Part shown: piece after piece, positions 1-12,402 of the stretch
How positions within the stretch are numbered: position 1 is the first letter of the stretch
Layout: each line of letters begins with the position of its first letter
Source: Euglena gracilis
Taxonomy: Eukaryota; Euglenida; Euglenophyceae; Euglenales
NCBI GenBank assembly: GCA_039621445.1
Contig: CP154954.1
Span: forward strand, 66,050,891-66,114,890
DNA: 64,000 bases
Reading direction: 5' to 3'
Program-made: the position numbers and the translations under genes
Notes under the pieces: model-generated
Database searches by the model: none
What the model was told of the DNA's origin: nothing
The model's input: only the letters and a program-made list of their open reading frames with translations

Positions 1-467
1 GGTCGGAGACTCTGGCGGTTAACAGGTTGGCCCACTTCTGCCCTCTGCCCAGCAGAGAGCCCCCCAGTAAGAATGATGCACAGAACGACCAACGTTGGTA
101 TAGCCTCAAGGTTGGTGTAGCGGACAGCGCTAACGTTGGCATTCAGGCTGTTTTGACGAAAACTAAGTCTATGTTGAACCCAAACTAGTCCTATGGACCT
201 GGTCTTCATTAGGAATGTGGCTAGGGTTAAAATATGCCTATGCCTAAATTGACAACAACCAGGAGGAAAGTGTCACTATCAAAACCATTCAGCCATTTCC
301 AACCGCCGGAGGTTCACTCACTTTGCCCACTGCGACCAAAATGGTCCAAATTGATGGACTTTGATCATTTCTTTAAAAAAAAACCTGGCTCATTCACTTT
401 CGGTCCTTTCTGGTCGTCCCCGGGGTGTAATTTTGGTTGTGAATGACACTCCTCAAACCTCCACAAG
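1..467. other. Non-coding, nothing recognised
   Basis: I see no convincing exon here. The next exons of the MFS transporter (TM5 onward) would be expected to the left on the minus strand, but I could not find one in this stretch and they probably lie outside the window. Confidence 0.4.
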
Positions 468-529
468 TCCAGCAATTTCCGCACACAAAGTGGAGCAGCT
501 GCTGAAGTGGATGCAGCAGTTCCATGAGG
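468..529 (+). CDS. Possible internal exon, unknown protein
   Basis: A 62-bp open stretch starts after CCACAAG and ends at a good donor, GAGG|GTAATT. Read from base 469 it encodes PAISAHKVEQLLKWMQQFHE, an amphipathic helix-like peptide with mostly G or C in third positions. It is the only well-bounded plus-strand candidate in the first 38 kb, and no partner exon was recognised. It may belong to a neighbouring plus-strand gene that begins left of the window, or be chance. Confidence 0.35.
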
Positions 530-1362
530 GTAATTGGGCAGACCCCAGCGAGTCCCTGCTTTGCACCCTTGTTGTTGGCTGTTACACATCACAGTTGTGC
601 AACAGCCTGTGGGTAGATCCCCCCAGCCTGCCAATCGATAACTGCATCCTTTCTGCAACTGCATCCCCTGCATCCTTTTTTGGCTACATCCAATGAACTA
701 AGCTTTGTGAGATTCAGGAATTTTTGAATGTGCCAAGTGTTTCCAAACCAAGTCAAAATGATTGCAAAAGACCCGAAAATGAGTGGGGATGGTTGCAAAA
801 AAATTTGGCCAGTTCCCAAATTGTATATGTGGGGAAATGCTTGAAGTGCTCAAAATGCAGCAAAATCAAAATCCCTCAACAAAAAAATGGCTCTTTTTGG
901 CCAACAAAAATGGCATTTTCAACAAAAATGGCATTATAAGCCTAAATGACCAAAAATGGCTTGAAATGACCTGAAAAAAAAGCCCTAAAAAAGGCCAATG
1001 ATGGCCACAACGATCGCCAATGATGGCTAACAAAATGCCTCCAAAAACCTGAAAAATATTGAAGGGCCTTAAATTGCTCGAATTGGCCCAATTTGGCCCA
1101 ATATTGACCCAAGTTGGCCGAAAATTGTCCAAATTGGAAAAATTAATTCAATTTGGCCAAAATGGACGTGACATGTGGGAAATGATGGGTTATTGGCCAA
1201 AATGTGGGTTTGATTCTCAAAGTTACGCAAAAAAAAGCCAGCATCGCCCACCATCATTAGACGGGTTTGGTGGGGGGAGAGTTGCCTAAAAAGTGACCGT
1301 GTGAGCGTTGCGTGCACGCGAGCGAGGGTGCGAGTGTGGGGCAAGCGGGGGGGGGGGCACAC
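530..1362. other. AT-rich non-coding DNA with degenerate AATTTGGCCC repeats
   Basis: Between about 900 and 1200 the words AAAAATGGC and AATTTGGCCC recur with small changes, as in an old short-period tandem array. No exon was seen. It lies just downstream of the last MFS exon in the window and is probably the following intron. Confidence 0.5.
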
Positions 1363-4694
<3,332 letters not shown>

Positions 4695-4715
4695 CTGCAG
4701 GGCAGGAGGGGCACA

Positions 4716-4997
4716 ACCAGACTTTCATTTAGTGCGCCGGGACGAAGTCAGCCGCGGCGCACGATCAAATCTTTGCCGCGGCACACCCGCGGCGCAACTG
4801 AAATGCTGCCGTGGCGCACCAACAACACACCCATGGCGCACCAATGACGTCCCGCGGCACATGCTTTTTTTTTGCACGCAGCGCACAGAAAGAACTCTTC
4901 CGCGGCGCACGCGGTCACAAAATTTCCGGTGCGGGGCGCACGCGGCGCAGAAAAAAAATTCCGCGGTGCACTAAACGAAAGTCTGGGCACAATCACG
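4716..4997. mobile_element. MITE-like element with CGCGGCGCAC internal repeats
   Basis: The ends form an inverted repeat: CCAGACTTTCATTTAGTGCG on the left, and its near complement on the right (GCACTAAACGAAAGTCTGGG). Inside, the words CCGCGGCGCAC, CGTGGCGCACC and CCGCGGCACAC recur about nine times with small changes, in mixed spacing. No coding frame is visible. A related but damaged stretch (CCGCGGTACACTAA) is at 48330-48470. Confidence 0.7.
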
Positions 4998-6705
4998 CGT
5001 TATTTTTGAAGCGCCTTAAAAAACTTAAAAAAAACTAAATAAACCGAAAAATTTTTTGACCGAAATGCCTGAAAATAGCTTTAAAAAAACCTGGCAACAT
5101 CTTTTTCCAACCAAACAAAAATGAAGTCTAAAAATCTCGGCAAACGCAATCCAACTCCAAGAAAAAACTATTGCTGGCATCGCTGGATCATTGTCTATCC
5201 ACAAAAATGGGGTTGTAGCCTTTTTTTCTTGGGTTTTGGGCCCTGTTCGACGCCCGGAAGGTCCTTGGACTGCCCATTGAAAATGGAATTCTTTTGAAAA
5301 CTTTAAAAATGCTTTTGAGGACCGTAAAAAAAATTGGATTCAAAAAAACAACCCTTGGGCAAAGTTTTCAAAAGAAATCCCATGAAACTGTCACGTGGGG
5401 CGTCGAGTCCCTCCCCTTCAACAGGCCGTCCGTACAGCCTGTGTCCAATGTCCAATAATCAACTCCCTGTTCTTGCAACACCGAACAGTGTGCAAGGAAC
5501 CCCCTTTTCGGAGTGGTCAACAAAAGTGCTCCTTAGAAGGGGCACTTCGGGTAGCACTGGCAGTGTGGCAGTATGGGCTTCACATGGCAACCTTTCTGAT
5601 TCTCAGCAAAATAAACGGTGTCCCTTCTTAGAAACAGCTATGCTTAAGCGCATGGAAAATAATAAAATAAATAAATACTTCTCCATCGGCGCATAAATCA
5701 GACAAATTCCTTGGACAAAATTTCAGAAATAGAAAAAAGAAGGTTAATAATTGTCGATGAGAGTTTGGCTACAGAAGGGGATCTGACTGGGAGCAATTGT
5801 CGACGGAAAAAAATCTGCCAGGAAGAATATTGGACGAAAATGCCGGGAAAATTCCTGACGCCTGCTTAAAAATGGCCAGTAAAAATTCTGGAAGTAAAAT
5901 ATCATGATCCCATTTGCCAGGGAAATACATCAAAATTCAAATCAAAATACCAAAGGTTTCCAAAATACAACATCCAACAGGTAAACGCCGAAAAAAATTT
6001 TCGGGTGTTCACCGGAGAAAATTGGATTTTTTAATTGGCCAGGAAAAATCTTAGACGGATCCTTAAAAGGTGGGGAAAATCCTGGACAAAATTTCGTCCA
6101 GGATTTTTCCCGCGACAATTTTTCCTGTTCCAGTCCCCCCCCCCCCGTACAAATAGAGCAACAGGGTCAAAGTAAATATGATGCAGGAGGTTGCATTGAT
6201 TCTTTTTTGGCATGCTTTCAGGGTTGTGGGGATTGGCACATACACCAGAAGGGATCCAGAAGTGTCACATGCACCCCTGAATCCACTTCCACCCCTGTCA
6301 GTCCGTTTTTGTTGCAACAACCTATGCTTTTGCTCGGTGGCTGGATATGTCTCCACACAATTCCCAAAAACTGGTTTTGGTTGTGCTGTGCAAACACATA
6401 TGGCAGTCATTTTCCTCCAATTCCCAGCAACTCAAGGCGCTGGCAACGTGCTGAAGCACGCACCTTGTTTCTATCTGAAGAATGATGGACTTTCTTTTCA
6501 CGGAAAGAGGAGGGGGGACAGGACGAGGGCAAGCAAGCCAGATTCCAGACGGAGGAAAAGGAAGGTGCATCGAGGGTCTGGTTCGGTCGGCACGGGTGGA
6601 CGATACATATTGGCCCAGCGGGAGAGTGAACACACCCTCAAGGAGAGAGCCGTCCGTCGCTGCCTCCGACGGGAGACACTCCAGGGTTCTCGTTTGGAGA
6701 TAGGG
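4998..6705. other. Non-coding, old AACCTTAAAAA-type repeat remnants
   Basis: The start holds GCGCCTTAAAAAACTTAAAAA, a fragment of the AACCTTAAAAA family seen at 52.1, 54.2 and 61.3 kb. Open frames at 5334-5696 (+) overlap in two registers without GC3 bias, so I do not call a gene. The rest is A-rich with no clear structure. Confidence 0.4.
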
Positions 6706-6999
6706 ACCAGGGGTTTTATTTAAGACCGGGGGGGAGGGGGTCCCCCTACCCACCCACCCCCTGGGCCCCCCCGGGGGGGGGGGTCCCGGGGGACCCACAA
6801 AAAAATGGCCGAAAAAAATCGCGAAAAGTGCTGAAAATAGCACTTTTTCAAAAAAATTTGGCGCCTTCGGCGCGGAAAAGTGTATCCCACTCCCCTCCGG
6901 AGGGACCCCCCCCCCGGGGACCCCCTCGGGGGGGGGGGGGCCCGGCCGGACCCCCCCCCCCCTCCCCCCCGGGGGTCCACGACTTAAAAAAAAACCCTG
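6706..6999. mobile_element. Foldback element, family A, copy 1
   Basis: The left end CAGGGGTTTTATTTAAGACC mirrors the right end GACTTAAAAAAAAACCCTG. Between them lie blocks of G and C runs, CGCGAAAAGTGCTGAAAATA, and a hairpin GGCGCCTTCGGCGC followed by GAAAAGTGTATCCCAC. Copies at 18301-18575 and 42205-42478 share this layout. There is no coding frame, so it is a non-autonomous element. Confidence 0.75.
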
Positions 7000-7198
7000 A
7001 TAGGGACACACCAGGCGATCAGGGTTGGTGACCTGCGAATAGGGTTATTTGGGCAACCGAAACATTGCTGCCTCTCTGAAGACCTCACATGAGCTCACCC
7101 ACCAAAGCAAACCTCGCTCCTCCACAAAGCGATCTGTCAATAAATTTCAGTTGTCAGCCGTCAGAATTGGTCGTCATCCTACTGCTTGAAGGGCGGGG
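7000..7198. other. Non-coding
   Basis: Unremarkable sequence between the family A element and the possible last exon of the HIRAN gene. Confidence 0.4.
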
Positions 7199-7281
7199 TC
7201 ACTGCTGCTTCTGCCCCTTGGGCATCTCTTCGTTCCCCTTTAAAACGACTTCACAAGCTTTGGGTGATGACGATGAGCAAG
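7199..7281 (-). CDS. Possible last exon of the HIRAN-domain gene
   Basis: After GTTGACAAAG the minus strand reads [18 protein letters not shown] and then PKGQKQQ before a TGA stop at 7199-7201. It is a hydrophilic, serine- and lysine-rich tail and lies downstream of the other exons in the same strand. Codon use is only weakly GC3-rich, so this is tentative. Confidence 0.3.
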
Positions 7282-10200
7282 CTTTGTCAACAAAAAGGTC
7301 GCTGTGACAAAGGGTGGGAACGAAAAGTAACGTGAAATGAAAGGTGGTTTTCCACTAGGGAGTACAAATGCAACATGTTCAAGCAAAGAAAACGTCAACT
7401 GAATGGAAAGTTGTACAATAAATTCATTTTTGTACAACTTTTTGTATAATTTGATTTTGCAGAATTTTGGTTGAAAAGGGCGTATGATTATTATCCTTTG
7501 CTATGGCATGGAACAGTTAAAAAAGTGCAAATAAAATTTGCAGGGACTTGAAAGGAGATTTGACCATCAAATGTTTTAAGGAAGGAGGAAGAAAAGGAGG
7601 TTTGCGAAATCGGCCACAAAAACGTAGCTCATAAAACGTCTCCAAACGTCTCCGCTGACTTGTACAGTGGGTCCCAGATACCGCAAAAGTTGTTCTTCTG
7701 GGGGGAGCTTCAGGTTGGTCAGCTTCCAAAAAAAAGGCGTGGCACAATGCAGGGAGAAGGCAGAAAATGTGTGGGGAAAATGAAATAAGTAAAGGCGAAA
7801 TGAGGAAAGGAGATCCATATGGGGAAAAAATATGCAAACGAAAGTAAACAAATAAACAGAAAAATGAACAAAAAAAATGCAGCAAATTGCATAACATGTG
7901 TGAGATACACAAAAATGGAGGAAACGTGAAACATAAAAGTATGCGAACCGCAATTCCATCCCTGGTCAGCACCTACTAAGGTGAATGAGAAATAGTGATA
8001 AACAGTCTGTCCAGCCTCCCCGCTCCAGTTTTGCCCCATGCCACGACAAATGTCAACAAAGAGGAGCCATCCTCCGACAGAATCCACCACCTACACTGCC
8101 TCTGCGTGTCCGCCATTCTCCGCCATGCGAAGGACCATGTCTGTCACGCAGCGGGTCATGAGGGTCATGCGTGCGATGGGTCAGGATCACTGACGTTCCA
8201 GGGAGAAGAGGGCCGACGCCGGGTACTTCTTCACGAGGCGGATGCGGTACTTCGGCCGGCTGATAACCGCCCGCACCGTGAGGCAGTCTACCGCCAGCAC
8301 GAAGGCGACGTGCTGGTCACCAACCAGGACTTTGACGGCGTTCTGGGCAGGCACTTCCTACCAGAGACCATCTGCCCACCACCGATTCGGGAATGGGGAT
8401 GCCACCGCATAGTGTGCAGCACACGGTGTGGCAGACCTTGCAGGCCGTGCACACTTTGTAGATGTGCATCCCTTGATGAAATTCGACAAAAAACGAATTT
8501 TGTGTTTCGATTTTTCAGACATTTTTTGTGTTTTGCATTTCATTTTTGAGTGCTTTTTTTTAATTTATCAGATGATCCAATTTTTTATTGCATTATTATT
8601 ATTATTGTTTTTGTTGTATTATTATCATTATTCATTTATTATACTCATTTATATCATTTATTATTCATTATTATCAAATTATTTTATTATCAATATTTTT
8701 TAGTATATATGTATATTATGTATATTATTTAATTCACTGTTTTCAATCCAGTGACTTTAAGAATATGATCCGGTGACAAATTTTTCAAAAAATAATTGGT
8801 CACTGGAAGACGCACGACTTGCACGGTGGGGCACGGTGCGCATGGTGCAGCATCGGCATCCAGGGGAATTTTTTTTATCTAGTTTCGCACCAAAAAGGGG
8901 GGAGGGACAAGGGGGGGGGGCTCGGAATTTGTTTTCCCCCTTTTGCCACCCACCCACTTCAGCCCCTGGGGGGGGGTCGACCCAACATCCCGGAAGCTCA
9001 GGGGGGAGGTATATAAGGAAGGACATCGGAAACTCGGAGAGAGAGAGAGAGAGAGAGAGAGAGTGAGTGAGAGTGAGAGAGAGAGATACATTTACATATA
9101 TATACATATACATATACATATATATACGTATGTATGTATGTATGTATGTATGTATGTATGTATGTATGTATGTATGTATGTATGTATGTATGTATGTATG
9201 TATGTATGTATGTATGTATGTATGTATGTATGTATGTATGTCTATGTCTGTCTGTATGTATGTATGTATGTATGTATGTATGTATGTCTGTCTGTCTGTC
9301 TGTCTGTCTGTATGTATGTATGTATGTGTGTGTATGTGTGTGTGTATATGTATGTTTGTATGTATGTATGTGTATATATGTGTGTGTATGTATGTATGTA
9401 TGTATGTATGCCCATGCATGCATGCATGTATGCATGCATGCATGCATGCATGCATGTATGCATGCATGGATGGATGGATGGATGGATGTGTTGGATGGAT
9501 GTGGATGGATGGATGATGGAGGGATGGATGGATGGATGGATGGATGGATGGATGGATGGATGGATGGATGGATGGATGGATGGATGGATGGATGGATGGA
9601 TGGATGGATGGATGTATGTACGTAGGTGGGTGGGTGGGTGGGTGGGTGGGTGGGTGGGTAGGTGGGTGGGTGGGTGGGTAGGTAGGTAGGTAGGTAGGTA
9701 GGTAGGGAGTAGGTCTGTAGGTAGGTATTGGTCGGTAGGTAGGTAGGTCGGTAGGTCGTCGGTAGGTGGTAGGTATGTAGGTAGGTAGGTCGGTAGGTAG
9801 GTAGTATGTAGGTAGGTCGGTCGGTAGGTCGTAGGTAGGTAGGTGGTGGTGGTAGGTAGGTGGTGTCGGTGGTCGGTAGGTCGTGTAGGTGGTGGTAGGT
9901 AGGTAGGGGTGTTTGCTTGTGTGTTCAGTTATGGCTGTGTGGTGCAATGAGGCTTTCTCCCCACTGTCAGTGTTCGCTGAGTGGCAATTTCCCACCAGTT
10001 GGATGGGCCTGGTCTGGGTCGTGCTTGTTCTCCGGGTCCTTCTGAAGGGCGACTTTGTCGCACTCAGGCCGCGGGCAGCTGGGGGGAGTGAAACTGGGGG
10101 CCGCTCCCCACGTTGCTTGATACACGGGAAATAAAAAAAATGAAATTTTTTTTTGAAATTTAAAAGAAAAATGAAATGCAGAGTGAAGTCCAAAAATTGG

Positions 10201-12402
10201 GAATGCGAGGTTAAGAGACGGAAGAGTGGGACAGGAGTTTCCCACACCTTGCTTTGTCCACATTGCACAGCCGCAGGAGGAAACTTCCAATGACCGATGC
10301 CTCCTCCTCGACAAAAACCAACACCAAACTGGATTTATTGGTTTGAAAGGTTGGTTGGCTGGTTGGTTGGTGACTGGCAGACGTCCCAAATTGTGCTGCC
10401 ACGCCAGCCAGGTCACCAGTCGCACCATCAGGCACCGCAGCCTGCACAGTCTCCTGAAAGCTGTGGTCCCCGTAAAACCGCATGCCGACGACGGAGAAGA
10501 AGGTGGTGCGGCGGGGGCAGGGCTGCACGGGAAGGCACATGGGTGGGGGAAGGGTCGCTCCCTCCCCACCCATAATGGCAGTTTGTCAGAAAAATCAAAT
10601 AAAACCTAATTAAAAGAAAATTCAAATTTTAATTAATTCATTAAAAGAAAATTAAATTAATTAATTTATTGAAAGTTAAATTGATTAATAGATTCAACAA
10701 TTCATTAATTAATTAAAAAGCTTTAAAAAATAAATAAGAAAAAATCATTATTATTAAATTGGAGTAAAAGGATAGAAAAAAATGAATTCCTTCGGCGCCT
10801 TTGGCATGGAAGGAATCTTTTGATCTAAAAAAATTGGCGCCCAGAAAAACGGGACAGAGTTGTCAGACCCCCTCCCACCGCCCCTCCGGCTTCCGGGATT
10901 CCGGCTCAGCCCTGGGTGGGGGGTGAACGGCCGGCGCGTCCCCTTGTCGTCGATGACTGCAAGACTGCCCTCGAAGGGCTGCTTCCACTGCTTGACCCGC
11001 CATGACGCCTCCAGTTCTGCCTGGTCCGGCTCAGGCAGTCGCTCTCGTGGGTTGGCCCAACAATCTTAGGCGGCGCGAAATTGCAAAAAAAAAAAAAAAT
11101 AAAATTTGTGGGGCCCCAATTCGCGCCGGCCAGGAGTAAATTTACCCGTTCGCATGCATTACCACCACTGTCCACCGGGGAGAGCAATGCAGGTTCGGAA
11201 CTCCGGTCCAGGTTGGGGCTCAAGGATTCTGCTGCATCTCGCAATTTGTCTCCCGGGGACCCAACTGATTTGCAAAGCACCTGCTTTTTTCTTTGAGAGG
11301 GGAAAACGTGGCTATGCCACCTTTCCTGTTTTTGGGAGAGCAAGGACAGTGCCAGCTGAGGTGTGGCAACGTTAACAAAAAAAAGCACCAAGGTTCTCCG
11401 GTTCACTCACACACCCATTTCACTGAAAGCCCGATTCTGAGAAGCGAGTGAGTGAGCAAAATGTGTGTGGAGAGATCAGCGGGTGCTTCCATCCGCACAC
11501 AAAAGCGCCATCCGTGCAGGAATGCCCTGTGTGACCAGATTGAGGCGAGCAACCCCTGCTTGCGGGATGCAAAATACTCGCGGCTGCGCACCTCCAGGCC
11601 GCTCGGGAAAGTCGTCACCCACATCCACTGGCCGGCGGGAGGAGGGATGGCCAGAGGCGGCCGGCGGGTAGGGGAGGCAGGATCGCTGGCACGGCTGATA
11701 TCATGGAAGGGCACGATGAGAACGCCGGCTTCTGCCAACGGGTTTACACAATAGGCACATTTCGTGTGTTGGGGCACATCAATTCGGGGACTGTAAGCAT
11801 TTCTCTTCAAAGCATTTTCCCGCCAGAACGCAGCAAACGTCTTCAAAGAACGTGCATCCATCCTTCAAAATTGCAGCGTGTTTTTTTTTGAAAAAACCTT
11901 CGCCTTGTGCGAGGGGGGGCAGCTTAAAAGCTTTGTATTTATTAGGATACAAATCCTGCCTTGCACATTGCTTCCCCCTCCTTTCCCTGCTTTTTGCAGA
12001 GAAGCGTTCGTAGGGAAAGCATTGCTGTTGAGAATATGAAATACGCAAACCCACCCCTTTCCAAGTCACAGCAAAGTTTCAAAGGTTCAAGCATCGTGAA
12101 TGCCTGTAGGACCAAGCAGCACGTTTTCTCCCCAGTGCTTTGGTGGCCAGTGGGAGCCAAGGTCATATGGGTGTTGCGCGCCGCCTGCAACAGGCGACAG
12201 AGGAGACCCAGCCCTGCGTTGTTGGCCGTTGCGCCGCGCTATCCCCCGGCGCCGGCTTGGCCTCCTTCGGCGTCACCGGCGCGGCGGGCGGTGCGGGGGG
12301 AGGCGGCACCGCCGTCGCCGCCGGCTTCGCCGGTGGCGGGGCCCGCGGCTTAGCGGCCGGCGGTTTTGGGGTCGGCCGGGGCGGCGGGGAGAAGCCGCGC
12401 CG
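7199..12402 (-). CDS. HIRAN-domain protein, split gene
   Basis: Minus-strand exons give, in order: a Pro/Ala/Lys-rich segment, three exons without recognised domain, and then the pieces of a HIRAN domain. These are [30 protein letters not shown] and [15 protein letters not shown]. The pattern V-G-x-x-Y/F-Y-G, then V-x-L-x-x-(E/D)P-x-N-x-x-D-x-x-(Q)NA-(V/I)-x-V fits the family well. HIRAN domains bind 3' single-strand DNA ends in HLTF/Rad5 helicases and also occur in other DNA-damage or phage-linked proteins. No helicase motif is visible here, so it may be a different architecture. One exon join (8195 to 7697) closes exactly in phase. The gene interval contains a very long microsatellite intron. 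Confidence 0.6.
7611..7697 (-). CDS. HIRAN gene exon after the domain
   Basis: The exon begins after CTCCCCCCAG with AA, which completes a CAA codon with the C left by the previous exon. It then reads [17 protein letters not shown] donor at 7665 would end it there (32 bp); if not used, the frame stays open as [20 protein letters not shown]. The phase match supports the exon; its 3' end is open. Confidence 0.45.
8195..8342 (-). CDS. HIRAN exon, second half of domain
   Basis: Starting after GTGCCTGCCCAG, it reads [19 protein letters not shown] and on to [19 protein letters not shown], ending GAAC|GTCAGT. The NAVKV...VAFV part is the strand that follows the D-x-NA turn in HIRAN domains, usually ending in VGYVP-like residues. 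The exon is 148 bp, starting in phase 0 and ending in phase 1. Third positions are strongly GC. Confidence 0.65.
8560..8760. repeat. AT-rich low-complexity ATT/TTA stretch
   Basis: About 170 bases of ATTATT, TTATCA and TATATGTATATTATG words in the HIRAN intron. No coding content. Confidence 0.8.
9037..9908. repeat. 870-bp mosaic of tetranucleotide arrays
   Basis: Consecutive blocks, all inside one HIRAN-gene intron: GAGA (9037-9085), TATA/CATA, then a pure GTAT array of about 120 bases from 9124. GTCT, CATG (9410-9467), GGAT (9468-9612), GGGT (9627-9680) and GGTA with GGTC variants (to 9908) follow. All share a G/T-purine skeleton, as if one tetranucleotide mutated stepwise and each variant expanded in turn. 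Translated frames here are artefacts. Confidence 0.95.
9996..10078 (-). CDS. HIRAN exon, central strand
   Basis: After TCACTCCCCCCAG it reads [20 protein letters not shown] and then PDQ. This matches the HIRAN core V-x-L-x-x-(E/D)P-x-N-x-x-D. With a GT donor (ACTG|GTGGGA) the exon adds AHPT and is out of phase with the next one. If it ended at GACCAG|GCCCAT instead, PDQ would join NAVKV in frame. The sequence alone cannot settle this. Confidence 0.6.
10448..10522 (-). CDS. HIRAN exon, first strand
   Basis: After CTTCCCGTGCAG the exon encodes [19 protein letters not shown] and HSFQET, ending at [20 protein letters not shown] is the first conserved strand of HIRAN (V-V-G-x-x-Y/F-Y-G). It is 75 bp and in phase 0 at both ends, but the next exon needs phase 2, so its donor may lie further on or be unusual. 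Confidence 0.6.
10600..10780. other. AT-rich intron sequence
   Basis: Rich in TTAATTAA and AAATTAATT words, probably a degraded low-complexity stretch. No coding content. Confidence 0.6.
10869..11041 (-). CDS. Exon upstream of the HIRAN domain
   Basis: Reads [19 protein letters not shown] and [20 protein letters not shown], then TPHPG. The codons are GC3-rich (GAC GAC AAG GGG ACG CGC CGG). The start was placed after ACGAGAG at 11042. The end was placed at a GTCTGA donor, with a glycine/arginine-rich tail, but the exon could stop earlier near 10912. No known domain was recognised. Confidence 0.5.
11163..11280 (-). CDS. Possible exon upstream of the HIRAN domain
   Basis: Starts after AAAAAAGCAG and reads [20 protein letters not shown] and [19 protein letters not shown], ending GGTG|GTAATG. 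It is serine- and aspartate-rich, as in disordered linkers. It lies between two better exons on the same strand. GC3 bias is weak. Confidence 0.4.
11501..11627 (-). CDS. Exon upstream of the HIRAN domain
   Basis: After CTCCTCCCGCCGGCCAG it reads [20 protein letters not shown] followed by [20 protein letters not shown]. The donor was taken as CTTTT|GTGTGC. Good pyrimidine tract and GC3-rich start. No domain recognised. Confidence 0.5.
12208..12402 (-). CDS. Pro/Ala-rich exon, likely N-terminal to HIRAN
   Basis: After GTGCGCTTCAG it reads [19 protein letters not shown] and continues with [19 protein letters not shown] and [12 protein letters not shown]. This is a Pro/Ala/Lys linker, probably disordered. 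The opposite strand gives a Gly/Ala-rich frame that is also open, so strand choice rests on the good acceptor and on the strand of the neighbours. The 3' end (GCTGG|GTCTCC) is a guess. Confidence 0.4.

Noticed and set aside
8943-10268. Frames of 150-500 codons rich in Tyr-Ile-His-Thr or Met-Tyr-Val-Cys
   Set aside because: They read through tetranucleotide repeats; only the HIRAN exon at 9996-10078 is supported.
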